Source: Stichopus chloronotus
Lineage: Eukaryota > Echinodermata > Holothuroidea > Aspidochirotida > Stichopodidae
Reading direction: 5' to 3'
DNA length: 64,000 bases
NCBI GenBank assembly: GCA_021234535.1
Contig: CM037836.1
Span: 16,041,111-16,105,110 of the forward strand
A program made the position numbers and the translations under genes. Position 1 is the stretch's first letter; the number at the start of each line of letters is the position of its first letter. Under the pieces are notes generated by a model that had not been told where the DNA came from, did not search any database, and worked only from the letters and a program-made list of their open reading frames with translations. Of the stretch, positions 24,805 through 37,379 are shown piece after piece.

Positions 24805-27800
24805 GCCTTAAATGTTAATCTTCCACCAGTGTTTTCCATTTGATATCAATGTGGAATATAATACGCTACGTTTCCTTCAGGAGCAATGTCATTAATAAGA
24901 TTGTTAGAAAGTTGAGTGATTAGTTTTTGTTCTTGTTTTCAACTCAGATATCAGCGGAAGGCCGCCCTATGCTCCACTTTCGTGAAATGCTACCAAAGGG
25001 AAACTCCTATGCCGACAAAATTTCTTTTGGAGAGAAAGCTATATTTAGACAAAGAGATCGTGGTATGGGTTTATTAATAGCTTTTTACAACTTTTAGAAG
25101 TACAGCCAGTCTTTTGAAGTGCTTTTGGGAACGTAGCACTAACAGCACGATAACTGCTGTAAGTAAAACCGCATGAAAGCCACATAAGATCGCAAAATGT
25201 TTAAGGGCAGATTTTTTTACTTTCAGCTTTTGTTTTTGTTGTGTTAGGAAAAAAAAAAACGCAGAAATAACCAGCTGTCTTACAAGTAATCCAGAAGATG
25301 GGCCGCCAATATTTCATGTACCGTACGCATTGATATCCACACTTAAGATCGGTGGAAGGTATAAAGCACTGTTGTGCCGTTTTGCGTATCACAAAATGGT
25401 AGCCTAAATAACTTGGAAGACACCGTAATTACATGTGACATCATTTTTACACTTCAAGTTTTCACGAGAACGTTACAGTAAAAAAGGTCAGTGCGAATAT
25501 CCATAAACCAATGTTGTGATGACGCGAGTCACTGACGAGTCACTTGGGTCAAAAGACTCGACTCGAGTCAGAAGTTTGAGAAAGTGCCTAACATTTCTCA
25601 GCCTGAGTTAATCAAAACATAGTCCCTTTAAGTTGTTTATATGTAGGTCTACCAAACAAACATAAAAATTAGACGCACGTACTAGGCTAAAAGTGTTTGT
25701 TTACATCCTCTAGATCTAAATAACTGATGGGGATATTTGAAATATATGACAATAATTTTCCCGGGCAGTATATTCGTCAACCGGTCACTGGAATATACTA
25801 CGTGTAGGTAACGTGTAATGGATTTCGTGGAACTGCTATTTCTCGCAAGTTGAGAATATCACTGTCTACAACGACACTCGAGAGGAGATTGTGTTTTGTC
25901 AACATGTGCAATACTCATGAAGGGAAAACTGTAACAATGAAACTGTAATGGCTTATTAAGTGTTTTGGAATAAGGTTTTGTCCTTTAAAAAAAATTCCTT
26001 TTCATCAAAACTGTCATTTTTAATAATAGTAATAAAAAAGATGACGCAGGAAATACATTTACAATGCACCCTAGTGTGTTGAGCCTTAGAATACCTACAC
26101 AGGTCACAAATTCTAGATCTCGTTATACAATCGGACTGACTTCTGGATTTTGTTTCTTGTAATTCCGCTCTTGCTACGGAACATACTTGTGACTGAATCT
26201 TTCAAAATGTTAAGGCTCTTGCAGACACTAAATATTGAATCAAGGAGGTTCTACAAGGAACCTCCTTGATTGAATCACTTCATACTTCCCTGGGGATACC
26301 TGGGGACAAAACTCCAAGCCAGACTAGAACTTTACAACATAACGCTCAGTAGAGAATCTAGCTTGTATCTCATACTCTCAAGGAAATCAAGCTCTCAAGA
26401 ATGCCAAGTCCGAGTTTTTTTCTTTTTTGGATGGTATGACATATGCTTGATAAAAGTTTGTGACATAATCAAAGTTTCTGAAAGAAAAAAAAACACACAC
26501 AAAAAAGAGTGTACTGGCCCTCAACAATGTAAAGGTTACACTATAGCCTGTGAAGTTTATCTGTCAACGTTGCTATACATACCAGACTCTGGCTAATTTA
26601 AGTCTGTTGATCTCAGACACACCGTCGTTCTTTTATGATATTATCAAAGAGATAGTTAACAGTATCTGTTTACTGTGTCTTATGTTGTACATTACGTAAA
26701 CGTCATTCGCTTAGAATCGATATCAGCTGCGTGCGATTTCACAAAACCGGACAAAGTCCTTCACTCTGTCTGGTGACCTTTGAAGACACCGCTTGCTATA
26801 TCTCCTTATGCACTATGAAAAGTTCCGGCACACATTCATGCCTCGTTATAAAATGTTGGTTAATTTTCTTAAACTTTAAGTTGGGTATTTTTTACCAACA
26901 GGTTCAAACGAGGCATGCGTAACCAAACTTGGTATAAAAGTTCTCCCAACTTTGATTTACTTGTGTAAGTAATTTATAAGCGTGGGCAAAGCCTCGGGTT
27001 CTAACCGTGACCTCATAGAAGAGATGAATATTCGTTCATTCTCTTGTTAGTCTGTGAAATTCATTAATTGGCAGACCTACTTGGTCCCGAATAATTTTCA
27101 CGATTTTTATTAACCTTCCCAGCAGTTGTTGCTATGTATAGCGTTTTTTTTAAACGTTCATTCCGAAATGCAATCAGAGTTGTTGTATGAGTAATAGTAA
27201 TGCCCTTCCGTTTTGCGGGGTAAAGATTTTTATGATTTATTTTTTTATCCACTATGTTGGTTGCTAGTGTAGCACCTTATATTATGACATGGTTTTCGTT
27301 CCCTTCAAAGCTTAATTACAGTGTGCCTGAAATGGGTAGTCAGGTTAGTCTACGAACTTTCGACTACTGAAGAGTTTCCAGGCTTGGTAAGTGTTAAGTC
27401 CCCCACGTAGCATGAAGCTGTATCACTTCAGATTAGATGGGGTTACAATTTATTCGGGAAGTGATAAACCTATTTATTTATGATAGTTCATTCGCCATTC
27501 ATACTCGAAGGAAGGAGGGGGGGGGGGGGGGTACCGTGCATGACATTACTTCTAGTTAGGAGACACTGTATTCACGATCACTTTCGAGAGTGGTTCTAGG
27601 TAAAGACCATTCAATGCACCGTGTACACCTTTAATTACTTAGGCCTGCCTTTGTTAAAACAGAGGACATATATTGCAAAGTCCATTTTGTTTTCTGCTAA
27701 GCTTACCGAATCGATTGTTCAAACTGCAACTCTGTTTCAGTGGGGAAACAAACAGGAGGCTATAGATAGACACCCAGTGCTATAGCAAACACCTTAATGT

Positions 27801-28119
27801 AAAATATTAGACATACGATTGATTTAAGCTCCACGATAAGCACCGTACGTGATTGACTTTGACCGGTAATTACATGTAGAGTGTCGTCAGGGGTTATCGT
27901 TTTGTCGAACTGTACTTCTGTGGGTCAATTCATGAAACCTTTTGGATAGGCCATTGAATGTTAAAACCATTAACATTTACAAACGACAGTTACATCTCTC
28001 ATCATGTTACGTAATTGTTGTTTTGTGTGATTGCAAAAGTAAATTTCAAGTTTTCGAAGTTGCCGAAGAGATAATGGTGTGTTCCCTGGTTTTCAGATTC
28101 AGTTTTTATTGTAAGCTGT
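24805..28119. other. Intergenic between the SDR copies
   Basis: No exon is recognised. It contains a perfect hairpin at 26238-26271, listed separately, and a G15 run at 27517-27531. A GACTCGACTCGAGTC-rich patch near 25515-25572 looks like a decayed repeat end. Open frames are under 110 codons and match nothing known. Confidence 0.35.
26238..26271. repeat. Perfect 14-bp stem hairpin
   Basis: AATCAAGGAGGTTC at 26238-26251 pairs exactly with GAACCTCCTTGATT at 26258-26271 around a 6-nt loop TACAAG. A related half, ATCAAGGAGGTTGATAACC, occurs near 44738. This suggests a dispersed palindromic repeat or a transposon-end hairpin and not an RNA gene. Confidence 0.6.
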
Positions 28120-28640
28120 CACTTTGAAGTGTGTTCTGTTTCTGTGAACTGTAATGTGTCAGTTTGACTTTTGGTATCTCATTTTGTAATCTGGTCTTAA
28201 TATTTAATCTGTGTTGTGTTATTTTGAAATGTTGTCTGTCACATTGAAGGGTAGTCTTTCAGTTTAATTGCGCTCTTTCGTTTTAAATTGTGACTTTTTT
28301 GTTTTGAGTTGTGGTCTGTCATCTTAAATCGTTATCTGTCATTTTGGATTGTGGTCTTTTAATTCTGAATTGTGGTCTTTTAATTCTGAATTGTGGTCTG
28401 TCATTCTGAATTATGGTCTGTCATGTTGGATTGTGGTCTATTTTTTTTACTGCATGTTTGTCTGTTTATGTCAAGTGTGGATTTAGGATCTGTCATTTGA
28501 ACTGTTGTCTTTCATTTGATTTTGGCCTATTTTATGAAACTATGGTTCGTTATTTTGAATTGTGGTCTCTGTTTGAATTGTTGTGTGTGTCAGTTATTCC
28601 AACTGCATGTGGTCTTTCATTTATATTTGCGTCTGCCCTT
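28120..28640 (+). repeat. Degenerate about 20-bp tandem repeat
   Basis: Around twenty imperfect units approximating ATTGTGGTCTGTCATTTTGA run head to tail. The clearest copies are near 28300-28440, where TTTTAATTCTGAATTGTGGTC occurs twice in a row. The open frame at 28413-28745 is an artefact of the repeat. Confidence 0.7.
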
Positions 28641-29623
28641 GGAGACATATACGTGTATGGTTTAATTGTAAACAACATCAAACAAATTTCCGTCCAATAT
28701 GATCCCCTAAACGAAGTTTTTCATTGGCATGTATGTTGGTGTTAGACTTCTCTCAAGGAAGACTTACCAGATGCTCTTTAGCCACAAATATTCATCTTCA
28801 GTGGATGGCAGTGGATTTGATATCCCTTTTCTCCACTGATATAAAATAAAGACACATTTGATTTACTTATTATCAGTTATTACTGAATTAACTAAAATGA
28901 ACCAATCTAGTGCCATTAAAGTGATGAATATGGATACTTCCTTGTCTTTGGTCATCGAAGGATCCAGGGGAGTGGGGAACGGGAGCCATGGCTCAACCCA
29001 AAGATGGATCAACAAATTGTTTATAGAATTTATACCTGGAGAATTCTTTTCATGACAAATAATAACTTCACAATTACACACTGTTGTTGCACCATCTGTG
29101 GGTATTCAGGTAAAAGAGCATATTCTAAAGGAGGAGCCTGTTAGGGTAATGCCTAATATTCAGTTTCATAGTACAGTACGTTACCACCTTGGCATTCCAT
29201 GGAACTGGACTTCCTGGGTACAGCTTCGAATTAGCTGGTATCCTCTGGGAACTAACTTCGAGACGTGTCGAGCATCCACCCACTGCGACGGTGACACAGA
29301 ATGTCAACACCAATCGATGCTTCGTTTATAAAAGAAGTTTAGGGGTTGGCCAATCACAATGATGCTTCAATGGAGAACATTTTTGTTTTGATCAGCAAGC
29401 ATAAAGATCCCACTGAATATACCGTATAGAAGGTAATAGTAGCCTATAGTAACATTCTGTGCCACCGTCACACTTTTCTTGAGGCTTCTCTGCACGGAAA
29501 TACGTGCGTTCTTGAAGGAACTGTTTTCTTGGTCCTACGCGTTACAGCTGCAATAGCCTAGCCGAATTACTACGAGGTCCAGAGCTGTGCTACCAGTCAC
29601 CGAAACCATCCTAATGGTTCAGC
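28641..29623. other. Intergenic, no gene recognised
   Basis: Short open frames occur near 28858-29331 on both strands without exon-like boundaries or family similarity. Nothing else was supported. Confidence 0.3.
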
Positions 29624-30019
29624 TTAAAGCAGGATGTGCTGTTATTCCTGCACTTGTCAAAAGTGCACCAAAAGACTGGCTATATTTTGTTTAGTTGTAA
29701 AAAGCTGTACAAACTACCGTGCAGTGGTTTCTATGTCCAAATAAGGCCTAATTTCCTGAAACAATGCGTTTTCGTAGTGGAGTCTTCGCACGGAAGCGCC
29801 GCATATTTACTACAGGGCCTGGTTCCGCTAACTTTTTACCCGAAAAAAAAAATGAGTCACTCTTCTTTCTGCCGTAATTAACAATCTAATGAATGGAATT
29901 TCTCCTGAAAGAAACATATTATAGATGGTATTTTCCAGATTGCTATCGAATGGAAGAGAATGATGGAGAATAAATGATGAAGGATATTTGCTTCCTTCAA
30001 ACAGCACATCCTGCTTTAA
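29624..30019. mobile_element. TTAA-flanked MITE between the SDR genes
   Basis: The left end reads TTAAAGCAGGATGTGCTGTT and the right end is its exact complement, AACAGCACATCCTGCTTTAA, at 30000-30019. The 396-bp unit lies between TTAA sites and has no coding potential. The architecture matches the element in the DUOXA intron (3645-4001): same TTAAAG start, different inner sequence. The piggyBac-like class is inferred from TTAA only. Confidence 0.65.
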
Positions 30020-30384
30020 TTGTTGAGCTGAAAATTGATTAGTCTTATTATTTTAGTCTAATCAAATTTTCACATTGTAATCTCAATCTGTGTGAGTCGT
30101 AAATCTGAACGACTAATTTTATCTCTATTTGAAACTAGAAGCAACACTCTCGTTTCATCTATCGTCTGCTTTGGTAAATATTCATCTGTATTCTGCTTTC
30201 CGTGATAAGCCCCATTTCACTTTATCACCATTTTGAACCTTCCTAAACAACGCGCTTGAATCCGTAGTGGGCGTGATAGATTTCTCGACTGACAAGAAGT
30301 TCGTCACGGCACATCAAGATGACGACACGAGCAATGTCTCTTGCTGTTTGTTTCTGACAGAGCAGGTTTTTCTCTTTGATCTAA

Positions 30385-31002
30385 CAGTTCTCAAGATATG
30401 CTGGAAATACAAATTTTGGGGCAAAATTGGCTTTTGTTCTCAAAAATCAGCAAATTTCACTCTCTTTACTGCAAAAGTGATATACCTTGAAATTTTTTCA
30501 TTCTCAGGTAAGTTTTTGCATAATTTTGCATTAAATGCTCAAATACTTCTCAAGATATGCTGGAAATCACAAAATGGCAAATAGACTTTTTTCTAAATAA
30601 ATCAGCAAATTTGACTCGATTTACCATACAACTGATACATCTCGCACATATTGGCATCTTGCACAACCTTACCAAGTTTCAACTTAATCGCTCATATGCT
30701 TTTCAAACTATTCTGAAAAAACCACAATTTGGACAGGTCCGGACGCACACACACACACACCCTCACACACGCACGCACACACACACACGCACACACTTTG
30801 GCACGGACACGTTTTCATTTATACCACCCAACAGGACCCTCCTGTACCCATGGTCACTCTACCATGGGGTACCCCTGGGGTGTCGCTACTCATCCATTCC
30901 AAGCGTTTCCATGGCAACCATTCTCCCATGGGTGCACAGTATATAGCTCCACTAGCCAAGTGACTACAATATCTCATCTAGCCCCTATAGGGCGATGAGA
31001 TA
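30385..31002 (-). mobile_element. Hairpin-(CA)n-tandem-core element, copy 2
   Basis: Read on the plus strand: two core monomers about 156 bp apart beginning TCTCAAGATATGCTGGAAAT (near 30391 and 30547) and sharing AATCAGCAAATTT; a CA/CG-rich microsatellite at about 30741-30797; about 170 bp of flank; then a hairpin at 30970-31002 with a 9-bp stem TATCTCATC/GATGAGATA and an inner GCCC/GGGC stem. Reversed, the hairpin and the adjoining ATTGTRGTYACTT match copy 1 at 16838. The two elements share the end but not the core. Confidence 0.6.
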
Positions 31003-32234
31003 AAAATTGAGGAATCCTCATTTTTCTTATATTCATGCAACTGTGACTCGGTGGAGGCTTATCATTCCACCTTGTGGGCCTGGAAAGACTTGAAAATGTG
31101 GAGCTAACTGAACTCAGTGTAATGTAATACAACTAAGAGGCACTGATTCCTAATCAAAGGCCCTTCCCCTCCCAGCCCTTTTAATCAATGTTGGTCCATT
31201 TTGTCCAGTTTTGTAGTGGTTGACTATATGCTTAAACAAGTTACCGACGTTGAAACGGGGGAACGGGGTTTGTTTAATTTACTTTTGGCAGCGATTGTAC
31301 ATAGTTTAAGCACTGCTAAGTATTGAGTACCATCCACAGCCATTTCTGGTGTAACTTGACCTCTTCCTCCTTACCCCTCTCTCTCTGCTGATTTCGAGGA
31401 TAATGAAGGTGGGAGGGGGTGGGGGGGTGGTGCTGCTGCATACCTTGCTCCTTTTGTCACGCCCCGCCTGATAATCTGCCGATGTCTTTTTGCGGTCCTC
31501 CGACAACCTTTCCTAATACCCCTCTTCCACGTGTTGTAATAGCAACTGCATGAACCAAATACATGTTGCAGTTTGTTATTCATGTGACAAAGTCCTTCCC
31601 TCTCGGATGTTTAGGCCAACGTGATATGGTTACTGATAAGGACATAACATGGACCAAAGGTTAATAGTGTGCACGTCTGTATGGGTGACATAATAGAGTC
31701 ATATAATTTTAATTACAGTAAGTGCTTCTACCCTGAGACGTTCATGTAAACCTGATATCGTCTTAAAAGTTGTATACTTGCATTTACAAGGTCAGCAAAT
31801 AAGGTAAGATATGGATTTATTTCAGATTTACGGTTTAATTCATACGAAGATAAGTTGAATACATTTGGCATATAGCACGTGTTGCCACTATATGATTCAA
31901 AACATAATTCAAGCCGGCATGCCTGCCTGCTGAATCTGGTTAAGGTGTCATTGTTCGTTCGTTACACACACACGGTGATTATCGTCAACGCCAGGAAAAG
32001 TTATCGCAAACATCGTTTCCGTATAGTTACGATAGTGAAACTGGTCAATACTGTGATCAGGATATCGTCATTACCACGATATATACAACCTTCAATTCTA
32101 AAGGTGTAGTGGAATATAATAAGTAGCGTATAATAAATATAATTACTCCCCCCCCCCCCCTTCTGAGTTCCATTAACAAATAGTTCTATTGTTCTTTGGT
32201 CCATCAGCGACGAGTTAAACAGAGGTTGACGAAG
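31003..32234. other. Upstream region of the second SDR gene
   Basis: No coding exon before 32235. A C-run lies near 32148. The promoter and leader of the second SDR gene should lie here; no clear core element was identified. Confidence 0.3.
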
Positions 32235-35200
32235 ATGAAAACTACAGAGTAAGTGAGCTTGAATTGGGTTTAGCCATGGCAAGGACGGCACAAAATGAGT
32301 AATAATATATCCATTTCAAATCTTTCAATAATGGGTCAATGGGAAGGTCAATTATGGGTAATCATTTTCTAAGGTAAGTCAAGTGCATCGTAGGAATTTT
32401 GGGCTCCTCCTTCGCTAGGAATAAATTTCATTGGTTTTAACACATGTGAATTTTGCTGAGGGTTTCAATTCTTGAGATCAATGCACTAAATATCTTCAAC
32501 AACTTGCTTTCATTTATAGTGAAAACTTAACAGTAGAACTAGAGCAAAGACACAAAAAGTTAGGGGGAATCAGATAATGTCACAGATTTTCTATTCGATA
32601 AAAAGAATGACCCATTTGCTCAGACTGGCAATGAGTGGGAATGCTAAACGTCGAACAAATGAATTTCCCGAAATATCAGAGGCTAATGTCCGAGTCACTG
32701 CTGTTGCGGTGGAAGGGTGAAAGTGTGTGTGTGTGTGTGTGTGTGGGGGGGGGGGGGGATCCCAGTCACAATACCTCCAATCATGTTAAGTAGAATACCA
32801 TAGCGGCATATAGCATGATAATTCTCGTATAGAGGCAGCTCGTGTGTCTGTGACTGATGGCACGTAGGGGGGGGGGGGTAGTATATGGACGTTCGATTTA
32901 CATCTAATTCCAAATCAATGACTCGCTGATTACCTTGTCGAAGTAATGGCTTTGTTGCCGAACTTGAGTTTCGTTTGCAAGCATGACTATGATTTCTTTG
33001 CTTGCAAACACATGCACATCGTGATTCACATGCACATCGTGATCCTTTTTATGCCTTATTTGGAAATTTGGAAAATATTTTCGACCTTCAACATATATGT
33101 AGAGCGTTTGTCTGAAACTCCCCTTTAACATGAATCTGACAAATCCAGGCCCAATAATGCATATCTTTCAAAATTGTAACATTTTTTTTGCTACCTTTCA
33201 GGTATCTCCTTGTTCCGTTTGAGTTGGTGTGGTGTGTATTCCTAATATTATGGCATGCACTTGTAGGTCTAATATTGTTTTGCATACCAAATGCTCTCCG
33301 ACCGAAGAAGGACGTCAGTGGTGACGTAGTCCTCGTCACGGGTGGTGGGTGTGGCTTCGGTCGTCTCTTTGCGCTGGAGTTCACTAAGCTGGGGTCAACT
33401 GTCGTTATCTGGGATGTCAATCTACCAGGAGCCCAAGCTGTAGTCAAGGAGTGCCAAGACCTTGGCGGGAAAGCATATGCATACAGAGTAGATGTCTCTA
33501 AAAGCGAAGAAGTTTACAGAACTGCCGATAGAGTCAGAAGGGATGTGGGGGACGTCACAATACTAATAAACAACGCAGGCGTGGTATCAGGTAGATATCT
33601 CCTGGATGCACCCAATGAGGCAATCAACAGAACCCTTGATATCAACGTGAAATCTCACTTTTGGGTACGTTCAACGCCATCTGCCCGTCGATACTGACAA
33701 TTCTTTCACCAGAATTAATGATAAAAGTATGTAGAAGTGAAATAACTCTCTATGTCCACAGATAGGCCTATTTTAGAACGCTTAGTCGGTTTCCGCTCAC
33801 AATACATCTCAGAACCCTCCATTTGTTGACAGCCGTGTCTTCAATGCCACAGATTTTAAAGACACCTGCTGACGTTTGAATATTCTTCCCGTCGTGTAGG
33901 CATAAAGTAGTAACGGTTCCTTAATCTGCGAACCAGAGGAAGGCCTATATATCTCCGTCGGTCGTGCACCAAAGAGGTGGTCTCATTTTTGCATGTGATG
34001 AATGAAATTATTCAAATGACACTTTCAGGGAGTGTCTGATTGGTCATTTGTAGCTGCATTTTAGTGTTCGATTTTCTTTTCTTTCTTTTTTTTTTCAATT
34101 TGGCGCTTAAGTTGTTTCGAGATTGTCAGTGCGATTTTCAAATGACCTTTGTTTGTTGTTTGCTAAGTATAGCATAAGAAAGTAATATCATGTGTGGCGT
34201 TGAACTTCCCGATAATTGCAGCGATAGTCTTGATAAGGATCCCACTGAGCCTCTGGCAATGAATGTTTAAATGGAATTGGCTTTCCTATACATGACACAA
34301 AATCCTGAATATTCAGATTGGTGTTTTCGTTTAACTACATGCATGGCTTTCACGCTAAGGAAGAAAATACACAGTTATGAACTGTATCGATCTCAGTTTT
34401 ACTGAAAACGTTTGTGACAAATTATTTTAACTGACTTTAAATGTCATTTGACTCAAACATGTACGGTCGCTAAATTTCGCTCTTTTTCATTACCCAATGC
34501 TGATTTTTTTATCCATATCTCCATCGACCCGCCATCACTCACACCCCCACCCTCTCTCTTTCTCTCTCTACAGACTGTGAAAGCATTTGCCAGGAGTATG
34601 TTAGATAACAACAGAGGTCATTTTGTGTCAGTTGCAAGCATGGCTGGCCACTATGGAGGCACCCAAATTACAGAATACAGCGCAAGCAAGCACGCTGTTG
34701 TCGGTTTTGAAGATTCCATTTTTATGGAATTCGAACTTTACAAGCGAAGTGGAGTGTTCTCGACCATTATCAGTCCATTTTACATGACCACCGGGATGTT
34801 TGATGGCATCGAGAAAACGTAAGGATGAACTACCAATTTCCCTATGGGTTTTTTTTTGTTGTTGCTACTTTATCTTCTGTACTTACGTGGTTGACGTGTT
34901 GTTTGCAGCCATCTTTTTTGTCGTAAAACGGCGAGTGGGACCCATAGTACAACCATGCAGTCCTCACGACGTAATATCACATATGCTTATTCCTCCTGGA
35001 GACGATTATGCACTTACCCTGGTGGGAAAGATTTTTACACCACTTTACCATCATTATGCAACGTAAATATTTTCAACATATGATTTTATATTAAAAAAAA
35101 CGAAAAAGAGGATTGGGTTTGCATTGCTTTAAGTTTGTTAAGATCCACGGGTTGTTAATCTAACGTCACTAGAGTATATGACATTAGTTTTCATGCATGC

Positions 35201-35790
35201 TACCGTCTGATACTATAGCAACATGTTGTAATTGTTTATTACAGAGCTGGACTGTTGCCAATTTTGACTCCAGAAAAAGTGATGCGTGCCAGTATGGATG
35301 CCATACTAACCAATCAACGTTTTGTATTTTTACCGCCACTGACACGGCTTTACATGTTTATGAGATCGTAAGTACAATTGCTTAGCATGTCAGAAACTGC
35401 AAATGTATCACAACATATTCTATAAATGTATAGTACACGTTCTAGATCTTTGTCCAATTAACGTGGTTTGTTCACTACATCATATTTTTTTAAGGGAATG
35501 TTTATCACTATACATAGGAACGTGTGCATCCCTGTTCCAAAAAAGAGCTCTCACTCACTGTAAGTTAACGTAGACCTACACAAAGTATAGAGCGTACATC
35601 AACAGAGATAATACTGCGTTGATTCCACGAAGAAAATAATTGTAACGTATTGTAATAAATTGTAATATACATTTTTGGTTCTCGTTTGTACTTCAGATTT
35701 TTACCAGAGGCGTCAGTTAGGGCTTTGACCTCCTTCCTTCGAATTGAACAATACATGTCGGGTTACGTTGGAAGACCGAAGTCCAAGTAG
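32235..35790 (+). CDS. Short-chain dehydrogenase/reductase, SDR16C/RDH-like, copy B
   Basis: Tandem paralogue of the gene at 19945-24642, same strand, 7.6 kb downstream. Coding exons: 32235-32248, 33202-33664, 34574-34818, 35245-35367, 35697-35790; lengths 14, 463, 245, 123 and 94 nt, exactly as in copy A, giving 312 residues. The anchor, TGGGCGFG at 51-58, Asp76, NNAG at 128-131, Ser181, Tyr194 and Lys198 (YSASK) are all present, so it should be active. Residues 41-80 match copy A at 35 of 40 positions, but the last 30 residues at only 11 of 30, and the N-terminal anchor is also divergent. The 14-nt first coding exon again ends GA before GTAAGT. Its probable role is retinoid, steroid or lipid alcohol oxidation at the ER or lipid droplet. 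Divergent ends suggest a different substrate or location from copy A; that is inference. Confidence 0.92.
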
Positions 35791-36119
35791 TGTCATCGCC
35801 AATATAGTAGACCTATAGTCTACGTATTGATGTCAAGGTTAATCGAGATACTAGGAAAATTATGCAACCCTTAAAAAAATGAGTCTCGATTTAGTGTTAC
35901 AATATAGAGTTCTTTCAGCTATTTTGTAAGATGAAGTTTACCAAATTTTTGCCCTTTAATTTTTCGACGTCGTTCTTACTTTTACAAACTTCAACTGAAA
36001 TAGCATGTTTTCTTCGTTTACTACGTGAAAGTATTTTTTTCACAATTAAGTTGTATAATTGCAATTAAGCAGATCAAATGCAAATTGATCATTTTTATGT
36101 TTTTTGATGTTACATTTTC
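35791..36119. other. 3' flank of SDR copy B
   Basis: AT-rich sequence after the stop codon, probably including the 3' UTR. No canonical AATAAA was identified with confidence in the first 300 nt. Confidence 0.3.
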
Positions 36120-36740
36120 TTGTTACCTAGACATTTGCAGAAAATTGTCAAGTTAAGGAGCAAAGATATTCTTATCTCGATGGCACTTCTTAGCTTCCGT
36201 ACAAATGACAACTTATCTTATCCTGTCATCTATATTTCTGGTCTAGGAAGTGAACAGGTGGAAATTGCAGAAAAATTGATGAAATGACAAAATATTTGAA
36301 GTTGTCATTGGAACACTTTTCAGAAAATTGTTCAATTGCTTACTTAGTAGGAAAGTTAACAAGTCAACAGTTTGCAGAAAATTGTTCAATTGTTCACTCA
36401 CAGAGAAAATGACCAAGTAGTCATTTTGCAGAAAATTGTGGAAATGACAAGATATGATAAGTAATCATACAAACATTTTGCAGGGAATTGTTAAATTGCT
36501 TACTTGTTAAGAAAGTAAACAAGTCAACATTTTGCAGCAAATTGATGAACTGAAAAGATGACATGCAGTTGTTTTTCGAACATTTTTCCAAAAATTTGAA
36601 TTACTCACTAAGAATCAAGTAAGCAAGTTAACAATTTGCAGAAAAATTTTGAATTGTTAAGATAACACAACTGAACAATCGATCATATACATATGTATGC
36701 CCATAAGTTGACAAGTTTCAGCAAAATGTCTACACATATC
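36120..36740 (+). repeat. Degenerate about 53-bp tandem repeat
   Basis: The core TTTGCAGAAAATTGTTCAAT recurs in diverged form near 36130, 36268, 36320, 36372, 36427, 36478, 36532, 36585, 36637 and 36718, mostly at 50-56 nt spacing. Units also share GAAAGTTAACAAGTCAACA. It starts about 330 bp after SDR copy B. Confidence 0.7.
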
Positions 36741-37379
36741 GAGTATTGCACCTTTTGTATTATGCTATTATACTATTGTGCTACTGTGAAACTAATTGTC
36801 ATTGTTAGTATATTCGAAGGAAAATATATTGCCATTCACTTACTTAACTCGCTCTTATTTTTCAAGCTCAGCGGCAAAACCAAGTTGAAAAGTTTGCTAA
36901 TTTGATGAAGTCCTTGTGAGTTCTCTCGAATGTAGCGGTTGGGAACGAGGGCTGAGGGCGGGGTTTAAGTGCTAAACTACCTTATTTGATTTCTAATCTT
37001 GGTGATCATTGAGAGAAATTCCAAATTGTCCAGAGACAGATTGAACTATTTAAACTCTTGGATGAACTGTAGGAAACTATAGTTTTGGTTTAAACTTAAA
37101 ACGTCTGTTGCAGAAGGAAAAGCAGCAACAAAGAACAAAGCAGCAAATGATCCGCAAGTTTACTGCAAGTTCAAGTAGCTGCAGAAAAGTTATGGGTGAA
37201 TTAAGAGGGGGGGGGGGGGTGTCAAAACGTTAAATTCATTAAATCTTGGGACATTTGCTACTTCGAGTCCCGAAAAGAGCTTTGATGCAGTGGTGTAACC
37301 AGCTTTGTCATCAAGGGAGGGGACTGAATGAGGCAAAGGGTGAAGATGGAGGGCCAGCAGTATAATAAGGGGAAGGAAC

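Noticed and set aside
30557..30998. Frames rich in His/Thr over the CA microsatellite
   Set aside because: Microsatellite translation inside a repeat element.
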